DNA of 64,000 bases from Cupriavidus gilardii (lineage in GTDB: Bacteria > Pseudomonadota > Gammaproteobacteria > Burkholderiales > Burkholderiaceae): positions 248,001 to 312,000 of the forward strand of contig NZ_VZOV01000003.1 of NCBI RefSeq assembly GCF_008801915.1, written 5' to 3'. The translations under genes and the position numbers were made by a program. The notes beneath the pieces are model-generated. The model did no database searches. It had not been told where the DNA came from and worked only from the letters and a program-made list of their open reading frames with translations. Shown here piece by piece: positions 27,169 to 36,182 of the stretch (positions are counted from its first letter, which is position 1; the number at the start of each line of letters is the position of its first letter).

Positions 27169-28442
27169 AGCTGCGCATCGACACGTTGTTCGGCCGCATG
27201 GCGCTGCTGATCGCAGCGGTGCTGGTGATCAGCCATTTCTCGTGGCTGGCGATCCTGCGCATGGACCGGCGCGAGCAGCGGATGGAATATTCGGTCGAGC
27301 AGATGCTGTTCCAGCTCGACAGCATCCAGCGCGCGCTCGACGCCAGGCCGCCGGCGAAGCTGCCGAGCCTGGTCGAGGTCGCCGGCGAGGCGAGTGCCGA
27401 GGAACATGCGCGCGCGCCGACCGACCGCTCGCGCCGGCTGGTCGAACGTTTCTCCGGCCGGCTGCCGCCCGGCACCCAGGTGCGCATCGAGGACGAGGAC
27501 ACGCCGCGCATCTGGATCAAGCTGCCGACGCGCCAGGACTGGATCGCGATGCCGATCCTGTGGGTCCATAACCCGCCGCTGGACAACCGCTTGATCCCCG
27601 GCGCGATGCTGGTGGTCAGCGTGGCGATCGTGTTCGCGCTGCTGGTCGCCTGGCAGATCCAGCGGCCGGTGCGCGAGATGGCCAATGCCGCCGGGCAGCT
27701 GTCGCGCCAGCAGCCGGTGACGCCGCTGCGCGAGCGCGGCCCGCTGGAGCTGCGCCAGCTGATCGAGCGCTTCAACAAGATGGTGGCGGACCTGGCGCGC
27801 ATCGATCAGGAGCGCAACACGATGCTGGCCGGCATCGCGCACGACCTGAAGACGCCGCTGGCGCGGCTGCGGCTGCGCGCCGAGATGCTGGCCGATCCAA
27901 AGGCGGCGGCGGGCGTGACGCGCGACGTGGAGTCGATGTCGGCGATCGTCGAGCAGTTCCTTGCCTTTGCGCAGAGCGCCGAGCCGACCGCGCGCCCGGT
28001 GCCGGTCGATCGCCGCATGGCGGAACTGGCGGCCTCGCTCGCCGAGCAGGAGCGGCCGGTCGACCTGTCTCTGGAGGCCGGCGAGGGCTTCCGCATGATC
28101 GCCACGCAGCTCGATCGGATCGTCGGCAACCTGGTCGACAACGCCTACCACTACGGCGCGCCGCCGGTCAGCATCCGCACCGCGCGCGTGGCGGACGGCT
28201 GGCAGCTGGTGGTCGAGGACGCGGGCAGCGGCATTCCGGAGGACGCCTTCGACAAGGTCACGCTGCCGTTCGTGCGGCTGGACCCGGCCCGCGGCGGCAA
28301 TGCGCATTCGGGTCTGGGGCTGGCGATCGTCGACCGGCTGGTGCGCCAGTCCGGCGGCCGGCTGACGCTGGGCAACCGGCCCGAGGGCGGCCTGCGCGTC
28401 GAGATGGTGTTCCCGTTCGCGCAGCTGGCCAAGGCGGCGTAA
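27165..28442 (+). CDS. EnvZ/RisS-type sensor histidine kinase
   Basis: A 425-residue inner-membrane kinase. One membrane helix is at residues about 10-30, a periplasmic sensor region of about 115 residues follows, and the second helix is near 145-165, then HAMP. The phosphorylated histidine is in AGIAHDLKTPLARLRLR near residue 225. The ATP-binding boxes are N (LVDNAYHYG, near 322), G1 (DAGSGIPED) and G2 (HSGLGLAIVDRLV). It is co-translated with the regulator through an ATGA overlap and followed by a tandem repeat and a terminator. Confidence 0.94.
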   Translation: MKLRIDTLFGRMALLIAAVLVISHFSWLAILRMDRREQRMEYSVEQMLFQLDSIQRALDARPPAKLPSLVEVAGEASAEEHARAPTDRSRRLVERFSGRLPPGTQVRIEDEDTPRIWIKLPTRQDWIAMPILWVHNPPLDNRLIPGAMLVVSVAIVFALLVAWQIQRPVREMANAAGQLSRQQPVTPLRERGPLELRQLIERFNKMVADLARIDQERNTMLAGIAHDLKTPLARLRLRAEMLADPKAAAGVTRDVESMSAIVEQFLAFAQSAEPTARPVPVDRRMAELAASLAEQERPVDLSLEAGEGFRMIATQLDRIVGNLVDNAYHYGAPPVSIRTARVADGWQLVVEDAGSGIPEDAFDKVTLPFVRLDPARGGNAHSGLGLAIVDRLVRQSGGRLTLGNRPEGGLRVEMVFPFAQLAKAA

Positions 28443-28447
28443 GACAG

Positions 28448-28497
28448 GGACGTCAAGGAGGGACGTCAAGGAGGGACGTCAAGGAGGGACGTCAAGC
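28448..28497 (+). repeat. 13-bp tandem repeat after the kinase gene
   Basis: Four head-to-tail copies of GGGACGTCAAGGA (the last lacking its final two bases) begin six bases after the kinase stop codon. Copies are identical, which points to recent expansion. Confidence 0.9.
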
Positions 28498-28511
28498 GCC
28501 TGCCGGCCACG

Positions 28512-28545
28512 AAGCCGCAGCTTACTGCTGCGGCTTTTTCTTTTC
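28512..28545 (+). terminator. intrinsic terminator of the two-component operon
   Basis: A 9-bp stem AAGCCGCAG/CTGCGGCTT with a 7-base loop is followed by TTTTTCTTTT on the plus strand. It lies inside the 3' end of plsY on the opposite strand, so the T-run also encodes the KKKPQQ tail of that protein. Confidence 0.85.
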
Positions 28546-29145
28546 GCCGATGCGGCTCTCCTGCCCCGACAGCAGCTTGGCGATGTTCTGGCGATGGCGC
28601 AGGATCAGCAGCGCGCTGATGGCGACGATCGCCGCGGCCATCACGTCGATCCCGAACATCAGCACGTAGAAGAAGGGCGCGAAGATCGCCGACACCAGCG
28701 CGGCCAGCGACGAGTAGCGGAAGAAGAAGGCGATGATCAGCCAGGTCGCCAGCGTGCCCAGGCCCAGCCAAGGGTGGATCGCGAACAGGATGCCGGCCGC
28801 GGTCGCGACGCCCTTGCCGCCCGCGAAGCGGTGGAACACCGGGAACAGGTGGCCGAGGAACACCGCCACCGCGACCAGCGCGATGCCGGTCTGGTCGACG
28901 CCGTAGTCGGGACCGAAGCGCTGCGCCAGCCAGACCGCCAGCCAGCCCTTGAGCCCGTCGCCCAGCAGCGTCAGCAGCGCCGCCTTCTTGTTGCCGGTGC
29001 GCAGCACGTTGGTCGCGCCCGGATTGCCGGAGCCGTAGGAATGCGGGTCGGGCAGCCCCATCGTCTTGCTGACCACGACAGCGAAGGAGATCGAACCGAT
29101 CAGATAGGCGAGCAGGGCAAAGACGAGATTGGCGAGATTGGCCAT
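28522..29145 (-). CDS. plsY: acyl-phosphate:glycerol-3-phosphate acyltransferase
   Basis: A 207-residue inner-membrane enzyme that transfers an acyl group from acyl phosphate to glycerol 3-phosphate, the first step of phospholipid synthesis. The family motifs are [15 protein letters not shown] (motif 1), [19 protein letters not shown] (motif 2) and several membrane helices. The length is normal. The C-terminal lysines are encoded by the terminator of the convergent kinase gene. Confidence 0.95.
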   Translation of the reverse strand: MANLANLVFALLAYLIGSISFAVVVSKTMGLPDPHSYGSGNPGATNVLRTGNKKAALLTLLGDGLKGWLAVWLAQRFGPDYGVDQTGIALVAVAVFLGHLFPVFHRFAGGKGVATAAGILFAIHPWLGLGTLATWLIIAFFFRYSSLAALVSAIFAPFFYVLMFGIDVMAAAIVAISALLILRHRQNIAKLLSGQESRIGEKKKPQQ

Positions 29146-29301
29146 GGGCGGGGTTCGAAAAAGCAGCGGAAAGGCGGGGAGAACCGGAACGGTCGCAAAA
29201 AACTGGCGCGATTGTAGCGCGCCGGCGTGACGCTCACGACCGTGATTACCCGGGCATGAACCAGCGCACAGGCCAGGGCACAGAAGAGGGCACCGCGCTG
29301 T

Positions 29302-29796
29302 TCAGCCCTCCGCCAGCCCGCATTGCACCGGCCTCGCGCCCAGCAGCGCGGTCAGCACGGCCGGCTCGATGCTGACCAGATAGCCGCGCCGGCCGCCATT
29401 GATATAGATGCGCTCGAGCGCCAGCACACCCTCCTCGACATAGACCGGCATGCGCTTGCGCGTGCCGAACGGCGAGGTGCCGCCGACCAGGTAGCCACTG
29501 TGGCGCTGCGCGACTTCGGGCTTGCACGGCTGCACGCTCTTGCAGCCGATCTGCCGCGCCAGGTTCTTGGTCGACACGGTGCGGTCGCCATGCATCAGCA
29601 CGATCAGCGGCTGTGCCTTGTCGTCTTCCATCACCAGCGTCTTGACCACGTGATGCTCGTCGACGCCGAGCTGCTTCGCCGATTCCTCGGTGCCGCCGTG
29701 CTCGACATAGTCATACGGGTGCTCGCCGAAGGCGATGCCATGCTGGCGCAGCATCTGCGTGGCCGGCGTTTCGGAGATATGTCTGGTCTTTGCCAT
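29302..29796 (-). CDS. ybaK: Cys-tRNA(Pro)/Cys-tRNA(Cys) deacylase
   Basis: A 164-residue trans-editing enzyme of the YbaK/EbsC family that hydrolyses mischarged Cys-tRNA(Pro). The motifs are VVKTLVMEDD, the conserved lysine region VSTKNLARQIGCK, and GYLVGGTSPFGTRKRMPVYV. The frame is open far upstream, but the ATG at 29796 gives the standard start. About 155 bases without features separate it from plsY; it follows xerD by 17 bases. Confidence 0.94.
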   Translation of the reverse strand: MAKTRHISETPATQMLRQHGIAFGEHPYDYVEHGGTEESAKQLGVDEHHVVKTLVMEDDKAQPLIVLMHGDRTVSTKNLARQIGCKSVQPCKPEVAQRHSGYLVGGTSPFGTRKRMPVYVEEGVLALERIYINGGRRGYLVSIEPAVLTALLGARPVQCGLAEG

Positions 29797-29813
29797 GGCG
29801 TTCGCTCGCGCGG

Positions 29814-30806
29814 TCAGCCGCGCGGATGATGCTGCTGATGCAGGACACGCAGCCGTTCGCGCGCGACGTGCGTGTAGATCTGCGTGGTCGAGATATCGGC
29901 ATGGCCAAGCAGCAGCTGCACCACGCGCAGGTCGGCGCCGTGGTTCAGCAGGTGCGTCGCAAAGGCATGGCGCAGCGTATGCGGCGACAGCGGGGCGTGG
30001 ATCTCGGCCTGGCGCGCATAGCGCTTGATCAGATACCAGAAGGCCTGACGCGTCATCGCCTCGCCGCGCTGGGTCACGAACAGCGCGTCGCTGCCGCGCT
30101 GGCCCAGCAGAGCGGGACGGGCGCTGGCCAGATAGCGGCGCAGCCAGACGCCGGCCTCGGCGCCGAACGGCACCAGCCGTTCCTTGTTGCCCTTGCCGCT
30201 GACCACACGCGCCACGCCTTCGTTCAGGCCGATTTCGACCGTCTTCATCTGCGTCAGCTCGGATACGCGCAGGCCGCTGGCGTACATCAGCTCCAGCATC
30301 GTGCGGTCGCGCAGGCCGAGCGGCGTGTCTATGTCCGGCGCCTGCAGCAGCGCCTCGACCTGGGCCTCGCTCAGCGTCTTCGGAAAGCGCGGGGGCTGCT
30401 TGGCGGCGCGCAGCAGCAGGCAGGGGTCGGCCTGGACCAGATGCTCGCGCAGCGCCCAGCGGTAGAAGCGCCGGAATACTGCGAGCCGCCGGTTCGCCGA
30501 CGACGCCCGCGTGTCCGGATGGCGCGCGGCGAAGTAGCCGGACAGCGCGCCGTCGTCGGCCGCCAGCAGCGCCACGCCGCGCTCGCCGCGCAGCCAGCGC
30601 GCCAGCAGCGCGAGATCGCGGCGGTAGGCGTCGATGGTGTTGCGCGCGAGTCCGTCTTCGAGCCACAGCGCGTCGCAGAAGCGGTCGACCAGCGTCAGGT
30701 CGGCGGCGATGTCCGCTTCGCGCTGCGCATCGCCATCGTCGGCGCGGTCGTCAAGCGGCGCAGGCTGGTCCGTCAGCGCCGCCCTGCTGTCGTGCGCCGC
30801 GTTCAC
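29814..30806 (-). CDS. xerD: tyrosine site-specific recombinase XerD
   Basis: Chromosome dimer resolution recombinase that acts at dif with XerC. It has 330 residues, including an N-terminal extension of about 35. The catalytic residues are the arginine in ASGLRVSELTQ near 178, HTLRHAFATHLLNHG near 277, LGHADISTTQ, and the tyrosine in IYTHV near 309. The GTG start at 30806 overlaps the ogt stop codon (GTGA), so translation is coupled. Its housekeeping neighbours and lack of phage genes argue against a phage integrase. Confidence 0.93.
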   Translation of the reverse strand: MNAAHDSRAALTDQPAPLDDRADDGDAQREADIAADLTLVDRFCDALWLEDGLARNTIDAYRRDLALLARWLRGERGVALLAADDGALSGYFAARHPDTRASSANRRLAVFRRFYRWALREHLVQADPCLLLRAAKQPPRFPKTLSEAQVEALLQAPDIDTPLGLRDRTMLELMYASGLRVSELTQMKTVEIGLNEGVARVVSGKGNKERLVPFGAEAGVWLRRYLASARPALLGQRGSDALFVTQRGEAMTRQAFWYLIKRYARQAEIHAPLSPHTLRHAFATHLLNHGADLRVVQLLLGHADISTTQIYTHVARERLRVLHQQHHPRG

Positions 30807-31351
30807 AGCAGCATCACCCGCTCGTGGCGCAGCAGCCAGCGTTTGACTTCGAGATGGAAGCCGTCCTCGCCGTGATGCGCGAAGCCGCCCAGGCCCTTGG
30901 CGCCGACCACGCGATGGCAGGGCACCACCAGCGGGAAAGGGTTGTCGCCGCAGGCCTGGCCCACCGCGCGCGCGGTGCCGCCGACATTGGCCGCCAGTTC
31001 GCCATAGGTCGCGGTGCGGCCGCACCGCACCGTGCGGATCGCCTGCCAGACGCGGCGCTGGAACTCGGTGCCGGTGCCCGCCAGCGGCACGTCGAGCGGC
31101 GCGTCGGGATCGGCGTAGTAGGCCTCCAGCTGCGCCGCCAGCTGCCGGATCGGCGGCAGGTCGGCGCCGCGCAGCGCGAAACGCTCGGGCAGGAAGTGGA
31201 TCGCGTGGATGCACTGCGCATCGGCACGCACGCCGATGCGGCCGAATGGCGCGGCCAGGATGGCATCGAAGCGGGCGGCGAGCCTGGCGTCGCGATCGGG
31301 CTGGAGCGAGGCCGGAGGAGAATCCGTCGACGGATTCGGATGGAGCTGCAT
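30803..31351 (-). CDS. ogt: methylated-DNA-protein-cysteine methyltransferase
   Basis: A 182-residue suicide repair protein that removes alkyl groups from O6-alkylguanine onto its own cysteine. The active site is VVPCHRVVGAKGLGGF, preceded by the helix-turn-helix region with the RVWQAI and TYGELA motifs. It lacks an Ada N-terminal domain. It forms an overlapping pair with xerD. Confidence 0.94.
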   Translation of the reverse strand: MQLHPNPSTDSPPASLQPDRDARLAARFDAILAAPFGRIGVRADAQCIHAIHFLPERFALRGADLPPIRQLAAQLEAYYADPDAPLDVPLAGTGTEFQRRVWQAIRTVRCGRTATYGELAANVGGTARAVGQACGDNPFPLVVPCHRVVGAKGLGGFAHHGEDGFHLEVKRWLLRHERVMLL

Positions 31352-31463
31352 GGGCGGGACAACGGTCGATCCGGATACCGGATTCTAGTGCGTCGGGCGC
31401 GAGGGGCGAAAAAAAAACCGCGACGAGTGCGCGGCTGCCTTTGCCGAGGCTTCGGGGAGAACT

Positions 31464-31487
31464 CCCTCTCCCGCAAGCGGGAGAGGG
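31464..31487. repeat. dispersed palindrome, copy 1
   Basis: A perfect 11-bp stem CCCTCTCCCGC/GCGGGAGAGGG with loop AA lies between ogt and tctC. Related palindromes occur at 39974, 40111 and 48459. It could act as a transcriptional stop for tctC, although it has no T-run. Confidence 0.8.
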
Positions 31488-31517
31488 GCGTACTGCCAAG
31501 GGCGAACTATTGGCCCA

Positions 31518-32489
31518 TCACTGCTCGAGCTTGATGTTCTGCACCTTGACCAGGTTGCGCATCTTGTCGAACTCCTTCTTGATCTCGGCGGCGTGCTGCG
31601 CCGGCGAGTTGCCCGACGGCTCGGCGCCGGCGGCGATCAGGCGTTCGCGGAAGCCCTTGTCCTGCAGCGCCTTGACGGCGGCCTCGTTCAGCTTCTTGAT
31701 GATGTCGTCGGGCGTGCCGGCCGGCGCCACCAGGCCGTACCAGGCCGGATCGTTCGGCTCCTTCAGGCCCATTTCGCCGAAGGTCGGCACGTTGGGCAGC
31801 GAGTCCAGGCGCTTCTCGGCGGCCACCACGATCGGGCGCAGCTTGCCGGCCTTGATGTGCGGCATCGATGAGGGCAGGTTGTCGACCATGATCGGCACCT
31901 GGCCGGCCAGCACGTCGTTCAGCGCCGGGCCCGCGCCGCGGTAGGGGATATGGACCATGAAGGTCTTGGTCGAGACCTTGAACTGCTCGCCCAGCATATG
32001 GCCGAAGCCGCAGGTGCCCGACGACGCGTACGAGTACTTGCCCGGGTTGGCCTTCAGCGCGGCCAGGAATTCCTTGTAGTCCTTGGCCGGGAAGTTCGGG
32101 TTGACCGCGATCACGTTGGCGACGTTGGCCAGGTTCGTGATGGGCTTGAAGTCCTTGATCGGGTCGTACGACAGCTTCGGATTGCAGGCGGGGTTGACCG
32201 CCATCGTCGACACCGTCGAGATGCCGATCGTGTAGCCGTCCGGCGCCGCCTTGGCGATCGCGTCGGCGCCGATCGAGCCGCCGCCACCGGCGCGGTTCTC
32301 GACCACCACCGGCTGGCCCAGGATCTTGCTCATCTGGTCGGCCGCGCCGCGGCCGACGATGTCGGTGGTGCCGCCCGGGGCGAACGGAATGATCAGCTTG
32401 ATCGGCTTGCTCGGATAGTTGCTCTGTGCCTGTGCCAGCGAGGCGCAGGCGGCCAGACCCAGGGCCAGGGCAATGTGTTTGCTTTGCAT
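31518..32489 (-). CDS. tripartite tricarboxylate transporter substrate-binding protein (Bug)
   Basis: A 323-residue periplasmic binding protein of the TctC/Bug family that captures carboxylates. The signal peptide ends AQAQS near residue 23, followed by YPSKPIKLIIPFAPGGTTDI, the signature start of the mature protein. NRAGGGGSIGADAIAKAAPDG and PYRGAGPALNDVLAGQV are further markers. No TctA or TctB permease genes are present, the usual state of the expanded Bug families in Burkholderiales. The ligand is unknown. Confidence 0.95.
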   Translation of the reverse strand: MQSKHIALALGLAACASLAQAQSNYPSKPIKLIIPFAPGGTTDIVGRGAADQMSKILGQPVVVENRAGGGGSIGADAIAKAAPDGYTIGISTVSTMAVNPACNPKLSYDPIKDFKPITNLANVANVIAVNPNFPAKDYKEFLAALKANPGKYSYASSGTCGFGHMLGEQFKVSTKTFMVHIPYRGAGPALNDVLAGQVPIMVDNLPSSMPHIKAGKLRPIVVAAEKRLDSLPNVPTFGEMGLKEPNDPAWYGLVAPAGTPDDIIKKLNEAAVKALQDKGFRERLIAAGAEPSGNSPAQHAAEIKKEFDKMRNLVKVQNIKLEQ

Positions 32490-32601
32490 GAGATCGTGTC
32501 TCCCGTCGTGAAGCCGGACGGAGAGTGTCCGTCCAGAACTGAAAATGCCGGCCAGGGACCCGGTAGGGCCCGCCACGCCGGCGCGATGCATCGGCGGCCG
32601 G

Positions 32602-33258
32602 TCAGCCGCCGAGCAGGCCACGCTTCAGATCGCGATCGACCGGGCGTTCGCCCAGGAAGATACGCAGCACGGCCTGGTAGAAATCCTCGCCGGGGATCGG
32701 TTTGCCGCGCGGCGTGCCATTGACGGCGATCACCGTGCCGCTGTCCGGCGTGTAGTCGAAGTCGATCACGTCGCCCTTGCGCGCGGTGCCGACCTGGTTC
32801 ATCGCCTGCTCCAGCTGGTGCAGGCGATCGGCGAACTTCTCCAGTTGCGCCTCGTTGTGGTTCTCGCGCATGCCTTCGTTCAGCGCCTTGACGAAGGTGC
32901 TCGATTCCACCTCGCGCAGCGGCCGGATCTGCAGCCGCTTCGGACCCTTGGCGCCCAGCACCACGGCGGCGTTGCGCACCTTCTCCGGCAGATACAGCGC
33001 GGCCACATAGCCCTTGACGATGAACACCGAACGCAGGCCGGCGCCGTTGAGCTGCAGTTCCTTGCCGCCGAGGCGGGTCGCCTCGTCCAGCCGCACGCCC
33101 TCGATCTCGATCGCGCTCGCCGCCACCGGCAGCGCGCCCGCCACGGCCACGCAGCAGATCGCCAGCCACTGACGCAGGCGGCGTGCGGTCCGTGCGGTCC
33201 GGTCCAGCGGAGCGCGGGCGGAAGGGTGGCGGGGGGCAGGCATGGCGGGGCGGTACAT
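32602..33258 (-). CDS. chalcone isomerase-like exported protein
   Basis: A secreted or membrane-anchored protein of the chalcone isomerase-like family, about 218 residues from this ATG. After a basic region, a signal segment (WLAICCVAVAGALPVAASA) precedes IEIEGVRLDEATRLGGKELQLNG. GKPIPGEDFYQAVLRIFLGE near the end is typical of the bacterial members. Their activity is unknown; they are not flavonoid enzymes. The start is uncertain: ATGs at 33243, 33258, 33310 and 33339 are in frame and none has a good ribosome binding site. Confidence 0.8.
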   Translation of the reverse strand: MYRPAMPAPRHPSARAPLDRTARTARRLRQWLAICCVAVAGALPVAASAIEIEGVRLDEATRLGGKELQLNGAGLRSVFIVKGYVAALYLPEKVRNAAVVLGAKGPKRLQIRPLREVESSTFVKALNEGMRENHNEAQLEKFADRLHQLEQAMNQVGTARKGDVIDFDYTPDSGTVIAVNGTPRGKPIPGEDFYQAVLRIFLGERPVDRDLKRGLLGG

Positions 33259-33480
33259 CGAGGACGGAATGGGAAGCGGAATGAGATCGACGGAAATGCC
33301 GGAGCGTGCCATCTTCCGGGTTTTCTGAAACAATACCAATCCGTATCTGCCCTAGGGCGCACTCCGGGCCGCCTCGGCGCGCCGCCGGAACGCGGTCCGC
33401 ACGGGCTGCGGCCATCGTTGCTGCCACCTTCCTGACATCCTTCGACGCGCCCCCCGCGTCCCGACAACAACAAGACGCCG

Positions 33481-34374
33481 ATGTCGCCTGCTCTGCTGAT
33501 GGTGCCCGATTTCAGCCTGATCCTGATCGGCTGGCTGCTGGTGCGCTATACCTCGTTCGATCGCGGCTTCTGGTCCGGCGTCGAACGGCTGGTCTACTTC
33601 GTGTTGTTTCCCGCGCTGCTGCTGCAGGCGACCAACAGCGCGGTATTCGATTTCTCGACCACCTCGGCGATGCTCGGGCTGGCGGTGCTGACCACGGTGT
33701 TCGGCATGGCCGCCGGCTACGCGGTCAAATGGGTGCTGCGGCCCAATCCGGTCGATTTCGCCTCCGGCCTGCAGACCGCGTTCCGCTTCAATTCGTATAT
33801 CGCGCTGGCGCTGGCATCGCGGCTGGGCGGCAGCGAAGGGCTGGCGATGATGGCGGTGATCGTCGGCTGCGTGGTGCCGATGTGCAATGTGGCCGCGGTG
33901 TGGGCACTGGCGCGGCACGGCGAGGCGCGGCTGTGGCGCGAGCTGGCGCGCAATCCGCTGATCCTGGCCACCGCCGGCGGGCTGATCACCAATCTGATCG
34001 GGCTGCATCCGCCCGAGGTCCTCGGCATGACGCTGGCCCGGCTGGGCTCGGCCTCGACGGCGCTCGGCCTGATGACGGTCGGCGCGGGCCTGCAGATGCG
34101 CGGCGCGGTCGGTACGGTCGGGCCGGTAGCCTGGTGGACCGGCGTCAAGCTGCTGGCGATGCCGGCCTTCGCCTGGGCCGTCGGCCGGCATCTGCCGCTG
34201 TCGCCGCTGCAATTGCAGATCGCGGTGCTCTATGCCGCGATGCCGACCGCATCGAGCGCCTATATCCTCGCGGTCCGCATGGGCGGCAACGGGCCGATGG
34301 TGGCCGCGGCGATTTCCGCGATGACGGTGTCGGCGATCTTTACCGCGCCGTTGTGGTTGGCGCTGGTCAGCTAG
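33481..34374 (+). CDS. AEC-family (auxin efflux carrier-like) transporter
   Basis: A 297-residue inner-membrane protein with about ten hydrophobic helices and the AEC/Mem_trans features FVLFPALLLQATN, the helix break near NVAAVWALA, and PTASSAYILAVRMGGN at the end. Bacterial members export small carboxylates such as malate or malonate. It is divergent from the chalcone isomerase-like gene and convergent with queG. The substrate cannot be inferred. Confidence 0.9.
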   Translation: MSPALLMVPDFSLILIGWLLVRYTSFDRGFWSGVERLVYFVLFPALLLQATNSAVFDFSTTSAMLGLAVLTTVFGMAAGYAVKWVLRPNPVDFASGLQTAFRFNSYIALALASRLGGSEGLAMMAVIVGCVVPMCNVAAVWALARHGEARLWRELARNPLILATAGGLITNLIGLHPPEVLGMTLARLGSASTALGLMTVGAGLQMRGAVGTVGPVAWWTGVKLLAMPAFAWAVGRHLPLSPLQLQIAVLYAAMPTASSAYILAVRMGGNGPMVAAAISAMTVSAIFTAPLWLALVS

Positions 34375-34444
34375 GCGGCTGCAGGCGAGGCTGCTACCCC
34401 GACCGCGGCTGCGGCTGCCACCGGGGCGGCGGCCGTGGCCGCTG

Positions 34445-35653
34445 CTACCGCGGCCGTGGCTGCGGCGACTGCGGCCGCTGCGCGAGCGCCCAGGCGACGT
34501 GCTCGCGCACCAGCGCCGACGGATGTTCGGCGCGCGCCAGCAGGGCCGCGCGAATGCGCTCGGCCTGCGCCGGCGCGCCGGCTCCGCGCAGCGCATTGCC
34601 CAGCCCCACGGCCAGATTGCGCAGCCAGCGCTCGTGGCCGATGCGCCGGATCGGACTGCCTTCGAGGCGCCGATTGAATTCTTCCTCGCTCCAGCCGAAC
34701 AGCTCCACCATGTCGGGCGCGTCGAAGCCGTTGCGCACGGCGAAGTCGGGCAGCGTCGCACGGTGCGCGAACTTGTTCCACGGGCAGGCCAGTTGGCAGT
34801 CGTCGCAGCCATAGACCCGATTGCCCATCGGCGCGCGCAACTCCTCGGGAATCGCGCCCTTGTGCTCGATGGTGAGGTAGGAGATGCAGCGGCGCGCATC
34901 GAGCCGGTACGGGCCGACGATGGCCTGGGTCGGGCAGATGTCGATGCAGCGGCGGCACTGGCCGCAATGCGCGGAGGCGGGCGGGTCGACCGGCAGCGGC
35001 AGATCGACCAGGATCTCGCCGAGGAAGAACATCGAGCCGCCGTCGCGGTCCAGCAGCAGCGTGTGTTTGCCGCGCCAGCCCAGGCCGCCCTGGCCGGCCA
35101 GCGCGACTTCCATCACCGGTGCCGAGTCGGTGAAGACGCGATAGCCGAACGGGCCGATCGCGCCCTCGATGCGGCCGGCCAGCTGCTGCAGGCGCGTGCG
35201 CAGCACCTTGTGATAGTCGCGGCCGCGGGCGTACAGCGAGATCGTGGCCGCGGTGCCGCCGGCCTCGACCTGCGCCAGCCGCGCGAACTCGCGCGCGCGC
35301 CAGTCGCCGCCATCATCGTCGTCTTCGGCATCGGTGGAAGCGGGCAGATAAGGCATGCGCGCGACGATCGCGCGCACCGTGCCGGGCACCAGTTCGGCCG
35401 GCCGCGCGCGCTTGAGCCCATGGTTCGCCATATAATCCATGTCGCCATGGCAACCCTGCGCCAGCCATTCGAGCAGACCAGCTTCGGCATGGCTCAGGTC
35501 CACGTCGGCGACGCGCACGTCGTCGAAGCCGAGCGCCGCGCCCCAGGCGCGAATCTGCGCGACCAGCGCATGCGGATCCGCGCCGGTGGCGTGCTGCGCC
35601 GCTGGCGTCCCGCTGAGAACGGCGTCAGGCGCCTGTGCTGCTCGGTCGATCAT
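34445..35653 (-). CDS. queG: epoxyqueuosine reductase
   Basis: A 402-residue cobalamin- and iron-sulfur-dependent enzyme that performs the last step of queuosine synthesis in tRNA. Two ferredoxin-type cluster motifs are visible, CGQCRRCIDICPTQAI and the CDDCQLACPWN segment, with GYRVFTDSAPVMEVALA upstream. The C-terminal tail is short and Pro/Arg-rich. It starts only 16 bases from the divergent tsaE gene. The first 30 residues are low-complexity. Confidence 0.95.
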   Translation of the reverse strand: MIDRAAQAPDAVLSGTPAAQHATGADPHALVAQIRAWGAALGFDDVRVADVDLSHAEAGLLEWLAQGCHGDMDYMANHGLKRARPAELVPGTVRAIVARMPYLPASTDAEDDDDGGDWRAREFARLAQVEAGGTAATISLYARGRDYHKVLRTRLQQLAGRIEGAIGPFGYRVFTDSAPVMEVALAGQGGLGWRGKHTLLLDRDGGSMFFLGEILVDLPLPVDPPASAHCGQCRRCIDICPTQAIVGPYRLDARRCISYLTIEHKGAIPEELRAPMGNRVYGCDDCQLACPWNKFAHRATLPDFAVRNGFDAPDMVELFGWSEEEFNRRLEGSPIRRIGHERWLRNLAVGLGNALRGAGAPAQAERIRAALLARAEHPSALVREHVAWALAQRPQSPQPRPR

Positions 35654-35669
35654 CCCTGAATTGTACGCA

Positions 35670-36182
35670 ATGCCCCTGCTCGAAGAACGCACCGTGATCC
35701 TGCCCGACGAAGCGGCCACCGGCCGCCTCGGCGCGGCGCTGGCCGGCGCGGTGCGCGCCTTGCCGCCGCAGACGGTGCACGTCCAGCTGTCGGGCGATCT
35801 CGGCGCGGGCAAGACCACGCTGTCGCGCGCGGTGCTGCGCGCGCTCGGCCATGCGGGCAAGGTCCGCAGCCCGACCTACACGCTGTGCGAGCCGTACCAG
35901 GTCGCGCGCGCCGACGGTTCGCCGCTGACCGTCTATCACTTCGATCTCTATCGTTTCGCCGATCCCGAGGAGTGGCTCGACGCGGGATTTCGCGACTGTT
36001 TTGCCGAGCCGGCCTTCAATCTGGTCGAGTGGCCGGAGAAGGCCGCCGCGCTGCTTGGGGAACCCGACCTGCACCTGTTGCTCCAATCGGACACCTCGCC
36101 CAGCGATGAGGCCGCCGATCGGCGAGTCGCGATCCTGCGGGCCTATACTCCAACCGGACTTCTCCTGCTGCACGCATGCTGA
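35670..36182 (+). CDS. tsaE: tRNA threonylcarbamoyladenosine synthesis ATPase TsaE
   Basis: A 170-residue P-loop ATPase that supports the TsaBD complex in transferring threonylcarbamoyl to tRNA A37, using the product of TsaC. Walker A is LSGDLGAGKTTLSRAVLRAL near residue 44; SPTYTL and the acidic HFDLYRF follow. It overlaps amiC by seven bases, the classic tsaE-amiC arrangement. With queG divergent, three tRNA-modification genes occur in this window. Confidence 0.95.
   Translation: MPLLEERTVILPDEAATGRLGAALAGAVRALPPQTVHVQLSGDLGAGKTTLSRAVLRALGHAGKVRSPTYTLCEPYQVARADGSPLTVYHFDLYRFADPEEWLDAGFRDCFAEPAFNLVEWPEKAAALLGEPDLHLLLQSDTSPSDEAADRRVAILRAYTPTGLLLLHAC

Noticed and set aside
29814..30806. Phage or island integrase
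   Set aside because: It has XerD motifs, overlaps ogt, and sits among housekeeping genes with no phage genes or attachment repeats.
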